Assembly (NCBI RefSeq): GCF_000149955.1
Contig: NC_030988.1
Coordinates: forward strand, 5,243,710 to 5,307,709
DNA length: 64,000 bases
Direction: 5' to 3'
Source: Fusarium oxysporum f. sp. lycopersici 4287
Taxonomy: Eukaryota > Ascomycota > Sordariomycetes > Hypocreales > Nectriaceae
How positions within the stretch are numbered: position 1 is the first letter of the stretch; each line of letters opens with the position of its first letter. Below, piece after piece: positions 8,692 through 19,583 of this stretch. The notes under the pieces were generated by a model, which was given only the letters and a program-made list of their open reading frames with translations, had not been told where the DNA came from and searched no databases. Made by a program: the position numbers and the translations under genes.

Positions 8692-10551
8692 ACATGGTTG
8701 ATAAGCATGTGCACCAGACAAGCATATGCACCAAAAATCCCTCACCCTACAACATTTCCATCTGATCAGATACTTCTCAACCACCAAGTATGTCTCAATC
8801 ATTAGATGAAGCTAGAATCCTTCTTGCACTTCAAGCCCTTCAAAATGACCCTAAATTAAGCCTCCGACGTGCTGCGAATATCTATGAGGTTGACTATTGG
8901 AAGCTACGTCGCCGCCAGAATGGCATTCAATCCCGATGCGATTTTATCCCAAAGTCAAGGAAACTATCTGATCTAGAAGAACAGATAATAATTCAATTCA
9001 TTCTTGACCTAGGTTCGCGAGGATTCCCTTCGCGACTCCGTTTTGTGGAAGAAATGGCCAATTCTCTGCTTGCCGACCGCGACGCGTCACCTGTCGGTAA
9101 GCGCTGGGCTCATAACTTCGTGAAGCGACAACCAGAGCTCAAGACGCGTTTATTTCGGAAATATGACTATCAGAGGGCTAAATGCGAAGATCCATCTATT
9201 ATTAGCGGCTGTTTTAGGCTCGTACAGAACACAATCGCGAAATATGGTATCCGATCAGATGATATCTGGAACTTTGATGAGACCGGCTTTATGATGGGCA
9301 TTATTATGGCCGGAATGGTTATCACAGGTTCAGAAAAACAAGGAAGACCTAAGGCAGTGCAGCCTGGAAATCGAGAATGGATTACAGTGATCGAGGCGAT
9401 TAATGCGGAAGGTCAATCAATCGCGCCGTTTATTATTGGTGCAGGCCAATATCACCTTGCGAATTGGTACCGAGAATGCGACCTCCCGGGCGATTGGGTT
9501 ATTGCAACAAGCCAAAATGGATGGACAAATAACCAACTGGGTCTTGAGTGGCTAAAGCACTTTGATCGGTCTACAACTAACCGATCAACTGGTCCCTATC
9601 GTCTTCTGATCCTTGATGGCCACGAAAGCCACCACTCGGCCGATTTTGAGAGATATTATAAGAAGAACAAGATTATAACGCCCTGCATGCCGGCTCATGC
9701 ATCTCACCTACTTCAGCCTCTTGATGTTGGGTGCTTTGGGCCGCTGAAACAGGCATATGGGCGACAAATAGAGCATCTGATCAGATGCTCTGTAACCCGT
9801 CTTTCCAAGACTGAGTTCTTTTCTGCCTTTTATGCCGCTTTTCAAGCCACTTTTACAGAAAGCAATATTAAGGGAGGTTTTAAAGGAGCCGGGCTTGCTC
9901 CTTTTAACCCGGAAAATATCATCTCAAAGCTTAATGTGCAGCTACGGACTCCAACACCCCCCGGGGAGGTTAGTCAACCATTAACACCATGGGTTTCAAA
10001 GACCCCAAAGACAGCAAACGAGGCCCAATCTCAGTCTGAATACCTTAAAAAGCGAATCAGAAGGCATAAAAGCAGCTCCCCAGAGTCAATAATTAAAGCT
10101 TTAAAGTCAAATACTAAAGCAACAAAGGTAGTTATGCATGAGGTTATCTTATTAAGAAGTGAGCTCCGAAATCTTCGAGATGCAAATAAGATACTAAGCC
10201 GGCGCCGAAGGACAAAAAGGACTAGATTACAGAAAGGAGGGGTAATGACTGTAGAGGAAGCATCACAAGCAATTGATCAGATGGATGTTGATACGCAGGT
10301 AGTAGCAGAATCATCGAAATGTGGTGGTCAAGGAAGGTCGGCGCGACCGGGTGGTCGGCGTTGTGGTGTATGCCGCAAGGTCGGGCATAATGCAAGGGCC
10401 TGTCAGGTGGTAATAGAGATATCCGAGGAAGAGTATAGTGAGTAGCTTTATCTAATTAGATAGTTTGTGAGGTTTTTATAGTAATTTCAAAGTCAAGGGC
10501 TAGGATTTTTGTGACGCTCGCTTGTCTGTGACACTCGCTTATCACACACGT
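8692..10551 (+). mobile_element. Intact Fot1/pogo-type DNA transposon (1860 bp)
   Basis: Flanked by TA at 8690-8691 and 10552-10553. Imperfect terminal inverted repeats of 49 bp (8692-8740 and 10503-10551) match at 34 positions by my alignment; both begin ac[a/g]tg and share gataagc and agacaagc. Each end carries the aagc-containing motif twice, about 17 bp apart. One complete transposase ORF fills the interior, so the copy looks autonomous. Confidence 0.88.
8790..10445 (+). CDS. Fot1/pogo-family transposase (DDE_1) with C-terminal zinc knuckle
   Basis: 551 residues, uninterrupted. N-terminal Psq/CENP-B-type helix-turn-helix region (about residues 1-130; LSLRRAANIYEV, then a second HTH containing GKRWAHNFVKR). 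The DDE catalytic core has acidic residues in NFDETG (about 163), LILDGHESHH (about 275) and PLDVGCFG (about 312). Downstream are WVSKTPKT and a short coiled coil. The C-terminus has a CCHC knuckle, CGVCRKVGHNARAC (CX2CX4HX4C), then an acidic tail. It catalyses cut-and-paste transposition into TA sites in the nucleus. The copies at 40796-42411 and 31326-32049 are damaged relatives in which the same knuckle is preserved. Confidence 0.93.
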   Translation: MSQSLDEARILLALQALQNDPKLSLRRAANIYEVDYWKLRRRQNGIQSRCDFIPKSRKLSDLEEQIIIQFILDLGSRGFPSRLRFVEEMANSLLADRDASPVGKRWAHNFVKRQPELKTRLFRKYDYQRAKCEDPSIISGCFRLVQNTIAKYGIRSDDIWNFDETGFMMGIIMAGMVITGSEKQGRPKAVQPGNREWITVIEAINAEGQSIAPFIIGAGQYHLANWYRECDLPGDWVIATSQNGWTNNQLGLEWLKHFDRSTTNRSTGPYRLLILDGHESHHSADFERYYKKNKIITPCMPAHASHLLQPLDVGCFGPLKQAYGRQIEHLIRCSVTRLSKTEFFSAFYAAFQATFTESNIKGGFKGAGLAPFNPENIISKLNVQLRTPTPPGEVSQPLTPWVSKTPKTANEAQSQSEYLKKRIRRHKSSSPESIIKALKSNTKATKVVMHEVILLRSELRNLRDANKILSRRRRTKRTRLQKGGVMTVEEASQAIDQMDVDTQVVAESSKCGGQGRSARPGGRRCGVCRKVGHNARACQVVIEISEEEYSE

Positions 10552-10553
10552 TA

Positions 10554-11260
10554 TGCTTCCTTAGTCTATTTAAATTATCTATCCTTTTTAGTAATTTTTA
10601 TAAGTAAGATAGTAATTTTATTAAAGTTCTTAATAAATTATTAATAGTAGTTAGTAAATCCTAAGAAGGATTATATTTCTTTGATTAATATTAGGGCTTT
10701 CTATTTAGCTATTATAGTGATTTTCTATTTATTTATTCTTATCTTATTACATAAGATTTTATATCATAGGTAAGTTACCTTAAATTAATAGAAATAACTT
10801 TTTATTAGTTTAATAAGTATGTTACTATCTTATAATACTTTTAATATCTTATAGATATGTTTTATATGCTCTTTTTTTATATTAGAGAAGATAAGGATAT
10901 TATCTAGGTAGTAAACTATAAAAATATTAAGTATTCTTAAAGTATATTTATAATTATATATCAGAATATTATAGGTATATTAGTTAATCTAAAAGATATA
11001 ATTAAATATTTAAATAGTGTATATTTTATTTTATTTATTAGCTTTTTTAATTTAAATAAGGTTATAAGTAGATTTAAAATTAAGAGTTATAAATTATTTC
11101 TTATTAAATAAGTAGTCTTTAATTAAGTTTAGTAATAAGTAGTAGAGAATAGCAAAGGTGAATTGGAAAAACGAGGAATGCTGTATAACTTGCCTTCAAA
11201 CCAAGAATGCAAATTTCTTTCTTTCATGCTGGATATCCGATAACCATAACCCCCCAAAAC
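10554..11260. other. AT-rich gene-free block, RIP-like
   Basis: From the right edge of the Fot1 element to about 11150 the sequence is strongly A/T biased without usable frames. The remainder is the 3' flank of the minus-strand membrane protein gene. Confidence 0.6.
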
Positions 11261-13237
11261 CTATCGTGCATTCGCATAGCTCTGTTTATGGCCTGACAGC
11301 AAACCCTCTCTTGCAGCAATTGGCCCATCGTAACCCGCTTGACAAGCCCCCGCCTCCATGTAGTTATTAGCGTCCTCCATGTATGGTGCTGGACTCGCCG
11401 TCGGTTGCTGCATTGGAATGGAAGTCGGATTGTATAAAGTGACCATCTTGCCATCCACTGCCAGAAACTTCTTCTTCTGGCCTCCAGACTGTAGTGCTAC
11501 ATCAGGCGTGCGTAGAATATATCCAGGCTTGGTCTTCCTTGGCTCTGATGTTGTGTTGATCAAGTTTGCCATGAGAGAGCTGGCCCAGTGCGCATCTGCA
11601 AAGATCATGAGGCCCAGCCAGAGAACGATGGCGAGTAGTAGGGCCAGACAGCTCAGAACAACTTGGAGGTGAGACATAGCCACCGTAAGCTTGTCAACGG
11701 TGATCTGCACAAGAGACGGATCGATGCTGACAGTATATGCTCTTGCGACGAGAAGAGATTCGAGAGTCTCGGAATTATTCCTAATCCATGTCAAAACATC
11801 GTTGTTAAGCGACTGCGCACTGATATTGGACCGTCCATTGCCAAGGCCGTAAGCAACCATGACAGCTGCTGTGTCAACTTGACCAAAGAATCCAGGTTTG
11901 CCCCTGGCAGGTCTGGATCCAGCACAATCAGTGCGAGTGACCTTTCCACCAAAAGCCTCATTCTGGAAGTTCGATCTCTCACATTTCTCAAAAGGCTTTG
12001 GTGCGTCAGAAAGGGTCTCGGACCTGATGAGGGTGATATTCGTGGTGGTGATACTGATGAGAGAGTACATAGTCGTCCCATTAGACTCCGCAGTATAAAA
12101 TCCCCAGTTACTTTGCAATGCAGACTTATTGCCATTGTCGGCTGTATTGGCGCCGAATTGATAGCTTACCTTTCGGCCCTGTGCATTCATCATACTGTCC
12201 ACAATCCGACCGGCAAGCGGATTCTTTCTTTCAGTCTCATTGGCACTCCAAGTTCGTTGAACAAGATCAGTAACTTCTTCCCTGGCAAAAGGTGTCCCAA
12301 CAGTTGTCAACATGGTGGCTTTGAAAGTAGACTGGCTGAAAGTATGGCGTCTCTTCTCTTTGGTAATGGTAAAGACTTGGTTCATGAGAGCGGAGCCACC
12401 ACCTCCACCCAGAGAGAACCAGATGTTATCCTCTCTGTTGGGCAACATGTATCTCGAGTCTAAAACTGTATCCGTTGCATTATTCCAGTGGATCTCGGGT
12501 TTACCGGCTGCAGTTGCGATGAGGCTGGTGGAGAAGACATTATTGAATGTGCAATTCCAGGCGGCAGATCCGTTATCAAAGAGCCAGCAAGGCTCGAAAG
12601 TTTTGCCGTCAAGGGCGGAGTTAGGAGGTACCATGGAGCCAGTATCTGGAGACACAGACAAGCCATCACTATCAAGCCAGATGCGCGCACCAACCCCTCT
12701 CTCTCTTGCAGGCGCCACGACCTCTGGCAGGTCGTTATTGGTCACTCGGCCAGTGAGTGTGTAGTTGAGGCCTGGGACGAACAGGTCAGCGCCAATAATT
12801 TGTGGAATCTTCTTTTCCACATCTTGCAGTTGGCCCGAGTCGAGAGAGAGCTGGACAATATAGCTAGGATTCTCGTTTCGCTGGTGCTGGTAATCGGCGA
12901 TTGTCACATTCGATGCTCGGAAGATATAACCCGGGGAATCCAGCGCCCAGAGGAGTGTACCATAAAGTCCCAAGACGATGTTGAGAAGACTAAAGGCAAG
13001 TACGACCAATCCTGCACGCGATAAACCTCGAGATGTAATGTAGAGAGTTCGTTGAATGTAATCTTCAGTGAACATAAGGTATGATGTGAATTGATTTGAT
13101 CGGGCAGCAATTAAGGAGAAGAGCTTGAAGATAAAAATACCCATAAGCAACTCGGCGCATTTGAAGATAATTGACTTGGCCGCATTATGGTACAAGGGTA
13201 TCGACGATTTGATGAACGATGAAGTTGATTCGATCAT
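11261..13237 (-). CDS. Large membrane protein with extracellular glycosylated domain, unknown function
   Basis: 658 residues in one exon. Two N-terminal hydrophobic segments (about residues 22-45 and 75-97) and one near the C-terminus (about 535-557, LALLLAIVLWLGLMIFAD) bracket a 430-residue soluble domain. That domain has many N-glycosylation sequons (NVT, NYT, NGS, NCT, NAT, NES, NTT) and several cysteines, so it is probably outside the cell. The C-terminal 100 residues are polar and probably cytoplasmic. I know similar uncharacterised proteins only as a fungus-wide family of multi-TM proteins and do not assign a function. A clean ATG follows several upstream stops. No transposon remnant lies inside it. 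Confidence 0.75.
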   Translation of the reverse strand: MIESTSSFIKSSIPLYHNAAKSIIFKCAELLMGIFIFKLFSLIAARSNQFTSYLMFTEDYIQRTLYITSRGLSRAGLVVLAFSLLNIVLGLYGTLLWALDSPGYIFRASNVTIADYQHQRNENPSYIVQLSLDSGQLQDVEKKIPQIIGADLFVPGLNYTLTGRVTNNDLPEVVAPARERGVGARIWLDSDGLSVSPDTGSMVPPNSALDGKTFEPCWLFDNGSAAWNCTFNNVFSTSLIATAAGKPEIHWNNATDTVLDSRYMLPNREDNIWFSLGGGGGSALMNQVFTITKEKRRHTFSQSTFKATMLTTVGTPFAREEVTDLVQRTWSANETERKNPLAGRIVDSMMNAQGRKVSYQFGANTADNGNKSALQSNWGFYTAESNGTTMYSLISITTTNITLIRSETLSDAPKPFEKCERSNFQNEAFGGKVTRTDCAGSRPARGKPGFFGQVDTAAVMVAYGLGNGRSNISAQSLNNDVLTWIRNNSETLESLLVARAYTVSIDPSLVQITVDKLTVAMSHLQVVLSCLALLLAIVLWLGLMIFADAHWASSLMANLINTTSEPRKTKPGYILRTPDVALQSGGQKKKFLAVDGKMVTLYNPTSIPMQQPTASPAPYMEDANNYMEAGACQAGYDGPIAAREGLLSGHKQSYANAR

Positions 13238-14394
13238 CTTGCGGGAGAGGCTTGGAAGGCTAAGGCTTATGCTTAACTGAACCGAGTTTACGAACTGGAA
13301 ACAGGGAGAAAGTGAACGAGGGGAATATCCTCTTGGCTCAACCTGCCCTGCAGACTATAATTCCGTCCTTTCCGCTACTTCGCCGCTTAGTTGCAGTAAT
13401 ATCTTCGCGCGATATCCTTATACAAGCTGGTATTTCCCTCGGTGTAAATGGATATCTTAATGCCACTTAACAGGCGATTACTAAAATAGTGTTCCATAAT
13501 TGGTGGGCATCTGAGGTAGTGCTAATCATTTCCGTATCAGGCTAGCATTGGCTTTCAGCTGAGAGTTGAAAATCAATAGTGTCTGGCAACACAGGGGGAA
13601 GAGCCAGGGGTCCTCTAAGTCTAGACTCGCCGAATAACGCTAGTGAAGCCACGCGCCTCCATTCAAGCCTTTATTCACGCTTAGGTCGCGTAAAAAACTT
13701 GAGAGAACAGAAGGACGTATTATTAGGGGCAGACTTTGGGCCCAAAACGAAAACAGTCCAATACTCGTAGAGAACCATAAGCGCGATGGTAAGGGCCTCA
13801 GAGAGTGCCCAGAGCGATGGTTATGTGGAGTTTGTGATATGTGTTTCGGGATTATCTGCGGGGGAATTGGAGAGGGCCTAAGCACGCAGTCTGTTCTGGC
13901 TTTACACTATGATTAGATATGCAGTTGCGTTGCTGCACCTACAGCAAATATGCCAAGGTGTCAGTGACGAGAAAGGCAATTGATTGAGGGCTTCTATGAG
14001 GCTCTTCCGTAAGGCTGAGGATGCTTTTCTCGTTGTCAGCTATATCAGTAGCGCATATCATGGCAATCGCATTTAATAAGCCCTTATTATAGTAAAAAAA
14101 GATAAATCTTAAATATAAGTTAATACATAGGAATATATACCTATAATTTATATGTATCTCGCATATGCACTTGGAAATAACTTATCTCGAGTAGCTACGC
14201 GACTTGGACATCCAGTGATTCTGCACAGACTAGATAAAATTAGGGTCCAAAAGTCTCTGGACGCTGCCCCACCAATATGTAATCCACCAGATAAAATCAG
14301 ACTGATCCTCAATTGTAAATTCGTCCAAAACATTGACAAATCATGCCGCAAAAGAATGGAATTTTATCTATTTTATGCGTAAATTGACAAAGAA
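13238..14394. other. Intergenic, no gene seen
   Basis: Promoter side of the membrane protein, then unstructured sequence. The ORFs here are short, overlapping on both strands and lack coding character. A short AT-rich stretch is present at about 14085-14150. Confidence 0.5.
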
Positions 14395-15110
14395 ACCATG
14401 AGTTTAATGATACAGTTAAAGCTCTTATTGTGCAGGCGGTAGAGAGCGGGAGGTCATTGCGGGATGTCGCTCGCGAGGCAAGATGTTCACCACAAACGAT
14501 CTCGAATATTGTTCAACGCTGGAAAATTCACCAAACACTGGACAATTTACCAAGATCTGTGCTCTGGGTGTCCTCGAAAACTCACAGTTCAGCAGTTTCG
14601 GTATGTATTAATTTCACTCAAACGCGACCGTCGCATCACATATGAAAAGCTTGTCAACTTCTTAGGTGGTCACATCTCACGAACAACAATACGCCGAGTT
14701 ATACGCCTCCATTACGGTCGCAAATAGAGGGCTATGCAAAGAATACCGCTATCTAAAGAAACCGAGCGACAGCGGTCTTATGGTGTCAAGCTTGGAAGGA
14801 AGATTTAGATGAATTGTTGGAGGTTCGTCGTTTTGAAGTTGGCGGATGGATGCCGCTCGGGAATGTTCCACTGAACTGCTGACTTCTTCAGATCATTTTT
14901 AGTGATGAATCGTCAGTTCAATCGCAACCAAATTATAAGCGAGGCTGGGTCTTCCGTAAGCTGATGTAGTGATAATTTCGAGTGATCGATTACGGAATAG
15001 GTCAGGCCAGCGAGTATGTCGGAGCCATGGTGTCGTCTCGTTTGGGTTGATGACTCCGGCCCGGCCGTGAGGACTGCTCCCTAGCTGCAGCTCCGGCATT
15101 TCCATCACTA
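14395..15110 (+). pseudogene. Tc1-type transposase relic
   Basis: Two frames together encode the N-terminal paired helix-turn-helix of a Tc1 transposase. 14430-14560 gives SGRSLRDVAREARCSPQTIS. 14550-14727 gives RKLTVQQFRYVLISLKRDRR followed by ISRTTIRRVIR. The first catalytic Asp context, IFSDESSVQ, is readable at about 14892-14920, followed by WVFRK in the same frame. The frames are joined only through several frameshifts and stops, and the second half of the catalytic domain is missing. Terminal repeats were not found. Confidence 0.6.
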
Positions 15111-15266
15111 TTTAAGCCTAAATTTTTTTTTTTCGTTTACTAAGAGCTGCCTTTGGGAGCTTGAATATTCCTAAGGATTATGCTCTCTATGAAATTTGAG
15201 CCTGACCTAGGCGCGCGTCTTCAACGCGCTGTTTGCGTGGAAGTCTGTAATTAAACTTTAATTATA

Positions 15267-15670
15267 ACGTAGTTCACAAGCGAGTTGGCCAGCATGCTTT
15301 TCACCTTAAAAGCTATTTTTTAAATAATTCTTATAAATTCAAATTAGATTTAAAATAGCTAAGATTTGGATAGTGTATATATAAGTCCTAAAGTAAGCTA
15401 TATTAATTTTCTTAGATTTTTAAAAAAAATCCTACGTAGCTATAAACTTTAAAGTCTATTTACACTGTAAAATACACTGTATTTTAAGGTTTTCTATATA
15501 ATCTAAAATACTTAAAAATCTTTAAAAAATACTTTCTAATAAAGTTAACTATACTATTTTAGGAACACTTTTTATTTAATTTTTAGCTAATTTATTTAAC
15601 CTTTGGAATGCTATAGGGTAAGCTATTGTTAGCTGCACAGTATGCTGGCCAACTCGCTTATGAACTACGT
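15267..15670. mobile_element. MITE, 404 bp, with TA duplication
   Basis: Terminal inverted repeats of 29 bp (15267-15295 and 15642-15670) differ at one position, and TA flanks both sides (15265-15266, 15671-15672). The interior is very AT-rich without a frame. The ends start ACGTA and contain AAGCGA, like the Fot1-type element at 40668-42509, so transposition by that family in trans is plausible. A small perfect palindrome, AAAATACA-c-TGTATTTT, lies in the interior near 15470. Confidence 0.8.
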
Positions 15671-15672
15671 TA

Positions 15673-17537
15673 TTACAAATGTTATAAAGCTTTGCGCTAT
15701 CGCCTCAAACTCTATGAGAATCGTCCAGGATCAGAAGTAGAGCGCCAATGAGACAATTAAGCGCCCCCGCCGTGGCTGAAAGTGGAGTCGCGGCAGTTTC
15801 GTCAAGTACCCGCTTTCAAGTGAAAGAGGAACATAAACAGGGGTAATGGCCCAATCAAGACGCGTCAAAGTCCTCTTTCAGTTGAATCTGGAGCTGGAAT
15901 AATGATGTAGACGGCCGCTGGTTTTGCGGCCTTCGACGTCGATGTCGCCTTGCTGTGCTCCGCGCTCTTTCTTGATACGGCGTATGCGCTGGTGGTCCAA
16001 GCGACAGGACAACAGGAGAGGAAGTTTCGGCGAGTAGGCCTGGCGAAGTTCATTCCCACGAAAAGCCAGGCGAACGAGACGGCCCAAGGAGATCTGGGAG
16101 TGCTGATGGCAACGCATAAGGACGCGCAGGGTCCGATAACGGCGGATGACGAACTCTCTCTCGTACGGCTTGTCTAGATGCGTGCGGGACTATCCCGTGA
16201 TGCTATGTTCTATAATATTCAATGTCCTATGATTCCATGTTCTGTGCTTATTTTGCTCCAACCACATTCGCAACCAAGGTTTATCCAGTATCTCAATAAC
16301 TCAAAGCAATTCTCTCTCAGTCGTGTTCTTCGCTCTTCCAATAGGTCTAAAAGAGTTAGTGGTTAATTAACTAGCGATTTATTAAACTATTCGGCCGAGC
16401 GCGACGCCTACCAAATATTTTATAAGTTATAAATTAACCAACTGACAACCTTGATTTGAGGGTACCTAGACGAAAAGTGAGCATAGTGTGGCCTCGAAAG
16501 TCTTTGCTTTTTAGATAATTAGTTATCTAAGTCCTCCTCTCTAATACTAGCTAAATTTAATGCTCTCTTAATTTAATATATTAATTAACATAGCAGTATA
16601 GTATTAATTACCTTGCTATAGTAAGTTTGCCCTTTATGGAAAATGGTGAGGATATTATGCCTGATTGAGTCTAGTGTCCATGTTACGAGACGATATATTG
16701 GTTTGGTTATCAATACTCTGCGTCCCTGCAATTTTATGCCCTGCTAATAGCAGAAAAGAACTCGGACATATATAGATGATCTTAATTTGTATCGGTAGAG
16801 TATACCAATTACACAGAAGGAAGCTCTTCTAATAAGAATCCCCTTATAGACCAAAAACAAGTGAAATTTGCTGATTTCACTCAAGACATTGAGATTTTTG
16901 GCAGTGAGAACGGGCTAACCCGATCAGGAAGATGTAACGCTCACACCAAAGGTTTACTAGTCCAAAATAGGAAAATGTAACGGTCAAGGGCACTCTATTC
17001 TCCGACGGCCCCCGAGGTCGATCCTTTCAACTGTCAGACATTACGTGTATTCGGTTCATTGATGTGAATTGGTGTATTGATCTTGTGTTCTGTTGAAATC
17101 TGCCCCTCAAGAGGTTTACCATTTCGGCTGTAATCTTAAAGTATCCCTGCTTGCACGTGAGGCCCCAGCACCTGTTCAACATCAACCCCGTAATACAACA
17201 GGAACGTTGATCTGAGACGAAAAAAAAGGATTTTCAAGTTATCTAGGCATACAGATCCCCAACTGAGCTATACCAGATCAGGAGTTCGTGCTATGGTCCG
17301 GAAAGTCTAAGTGCTGATCCCCCGCTGGATTGCCGATTCTCGGCAAGCACATTGAGGTATTTACAGTCGTTCCCGACATCTTGTCCCCAGCTTGAAATAC
17401 ACGTTTGCTACTACCCCCTGAGGAAGCACGAACAGACACAGGAAGCAGCTCTTAAATGAGAACATGTAATTCCAATATATAGCCTCCAGATTGTGGTATA
17501 ACTTTCTTCCTAGAGCTCCCTAGTTTTCCTCTTGCCT
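15673..17537. other. Intergenic, no gene seen
   Basis: Mixed composition with an AT-rich patch around 16500-16640. Short ORFs at 15865-16177 overlap on both strands and lack any recognisable motif. I see no RNA gene or terminal-repeat pair. Confidence 0.45.
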
Positions 17538-19068
17538 TTAGTCAAACGTCCCTGAACCATAGAAGCCAGTACTGCCGTAGTCATCTCCATGCAAGTAATC
17601 ATGAAATCTGTCTGCACCATCCGATGCCTCTTGGCTCCAGCTCCTTTCTTCAACCGGACTGGGTTCTCTGACGGGGGGCGGCGAAGAATGAGAGCTATAG
17701 CTGTCGTCAAATGCAGATGTAGAAGTCTCCGTCCAGGCACTGTTGTGATTCTCGGTGTCATTGGGTTTTGCGCTAGGGAATGCTTTGTTAGCTATTTGTT
17801 TTCGTTTAGACATCAAGACATCAACTCACACTGGCCGAGTTTGCCCAGGCTCTGGGACAAAGGTTCCTGATACGGCGCCTCGCAATCTCTCCCAAATTGT
17901 CTTTCCTGCTTCAGGAGTCCCATTTTGGCGAATTACGGTGCCACCTAACACATTCTTCGCCGCCGTTTGTCCGGGGGCAGGCTTTCTAGCCCCAGTCCAG
18001 GCCGCGGATGGCTCATCCAGCTTGACAGAGGTCGAATTGATCAGTGACTTTGATCCACTCCTCATCCATTTATGCTCTGTTGCTTCTTGCGCCGTCATTC
18101 TGCTAGAGGGGTCTATCTTCATCAATGAGCGCACAAAGTCGATGGCTTCTGCTGTGATCGCCTCTTTTTCAAATTCCTTGGTTGGGAAGGGGATAGTGCC
18201 TGTACGGTAGTCCCGAAACGTGTTCGAGTCGTTGAAACAAGAGCTATTAGTAACTATATGAGCCATTGTTTCCCCTAGGCACCACATGTCAACAGGGAAA
18301 GGACTGATGTCTTGTACTCGCCCAGAGCCGTCATATGCCAGCTCAACCTCTGGAGCGATGAAGCCCGGTGTTCCGAGGAGAGTAGAATAGCCAGACTGGT
18401 CATGAGCTCGTTTACTGAAGCCGAAATCAGTAATCTTGACCGTTAGGGGCTCCATATTCGTGATGAGAAGGTTCTAGCACCCGGGTACGTCAGTAACAGT
18501 CGAGAATGAAGTTTAGGGTCGCGGTACCAATGGTTTCAAGTCTCGATGTGCGTAGTTGTTTTTATGCATAGACACCAAGCCTTCCAGTACTTGATGGATG
18601 ATACTTTGTGCTGTAGTTTCGGGCAATGCCCCACGATCATCCAGATACTGACTCAAGTCTCCATGCTCACAAAACTCCATCGCGATGAAGAGAGAATCGT
18701 TGTTCTCGTACCAGCCGTAGCAGGTAATGAAAGGCTGTCACCATCATAAGCAATCAGCTGAGAAATACGAATCATCTACGTACCGGCTCTTGTGAGAACT
18801 TGGCTATCACCTGAAGCTCGCGTTCAGGTCTGTTAGACAGACTGGACTTCCGGATCTGCTTGACAGCCCGCACTGCAACGGCTCTCGAGCTGTCCAAGTG
18901 ATTCTCAAGCCATACGATGCCAAAGCCGCCCTTGCCGATTTTTCTCTTCCGGATCCATGTCCCCTGCATCAATGATGGTGAGCTTGCTGTGTGGGTCGTC
19001 CTCTGTTGGCCATTCGCGTCTCTCTCGAAACTGGCCTCCAGGTGTAGGTTTTGTGCATAAGATTGCAT
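17538..19068 (-). CDS. Serine/threonine protein kinase, four exons
   Basis: Exons (minus) 19068-18784, 18734-18528, 18473-17830 and 17772-17538; introns of 49, 54 and 57 nt with GTACGT, GTACCG and GTGAGT donors and CTGAT, CTGAC and CTAAC branch sites. All joins keep frame, giving 456 residues. The kinase domain has a Gly loop GKGGFG (about 45), VK lysine (about 72), catalytic loop HRDLKP (about 158), ITDFG (about 180) and APE (GFIAPEVE), so it should be active. The C-terminal third is Ser/Pro/Asp-rich and probably disordered. It is transcribed away from the HeLo-like pseudokinase gene at 19584, sharing a 515-bp upstream region. I cannot assign it to a named kinase. Confidence 0.82.
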
Positions 19069-19583
19069 ACGTCTTCAACTCGAAAGCACGCGTAGAGTTG
19101 AGTTGAGCAACCAACTATAGAAAAAAACGTGGGTAGATGATCCGCCGAACTGATTTATAGACGGGCGCGCTCGCCGCAGCGTGCCGCTTCGGTTGATCTC
19201 CTTCGTGAGAGATGCTAAAAAAAAGCTTCTTTGCGTGATTTACCCCTCAGCTTTATTACTATTTATAACTAGTTTTGCTTATTATTGTTGCGAAGCGCCA
19301 GCCTGATTCAGCCGCCTTCAGCCTGCAGGGATCTTGGGAGCTGTGATAGGTCTTCATCCTGACACAGCCCCCATAGCATCGCTCATCCCGCCCCCCAAGA
19401 CATAGCTACTGACCGAAATGACTACGCCACACCTGAGAGTGCTGTTTGATGCCTAATTATAACCAAAATGACCCTTGCTAGGCGTTCAGCTGGTGACTGT
19501 TCTTGCCCATCTCAAAAGCCCCGCCGGAACGCCGGCACCACGTTCTTTTTCCTTCCCCGTCCTTTCCAGCATCAACAACAACC
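19069..19583. promoter_or_regulatory. Shared divergent promoter of kinase and HeLo-like pseudokinase genes
   Basis: 515 bp between two start codons on opposite strands, without coding potential or repeats. A bidirectional arrangement implies co-regulation but does not prove it. Confidence 0.5.
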
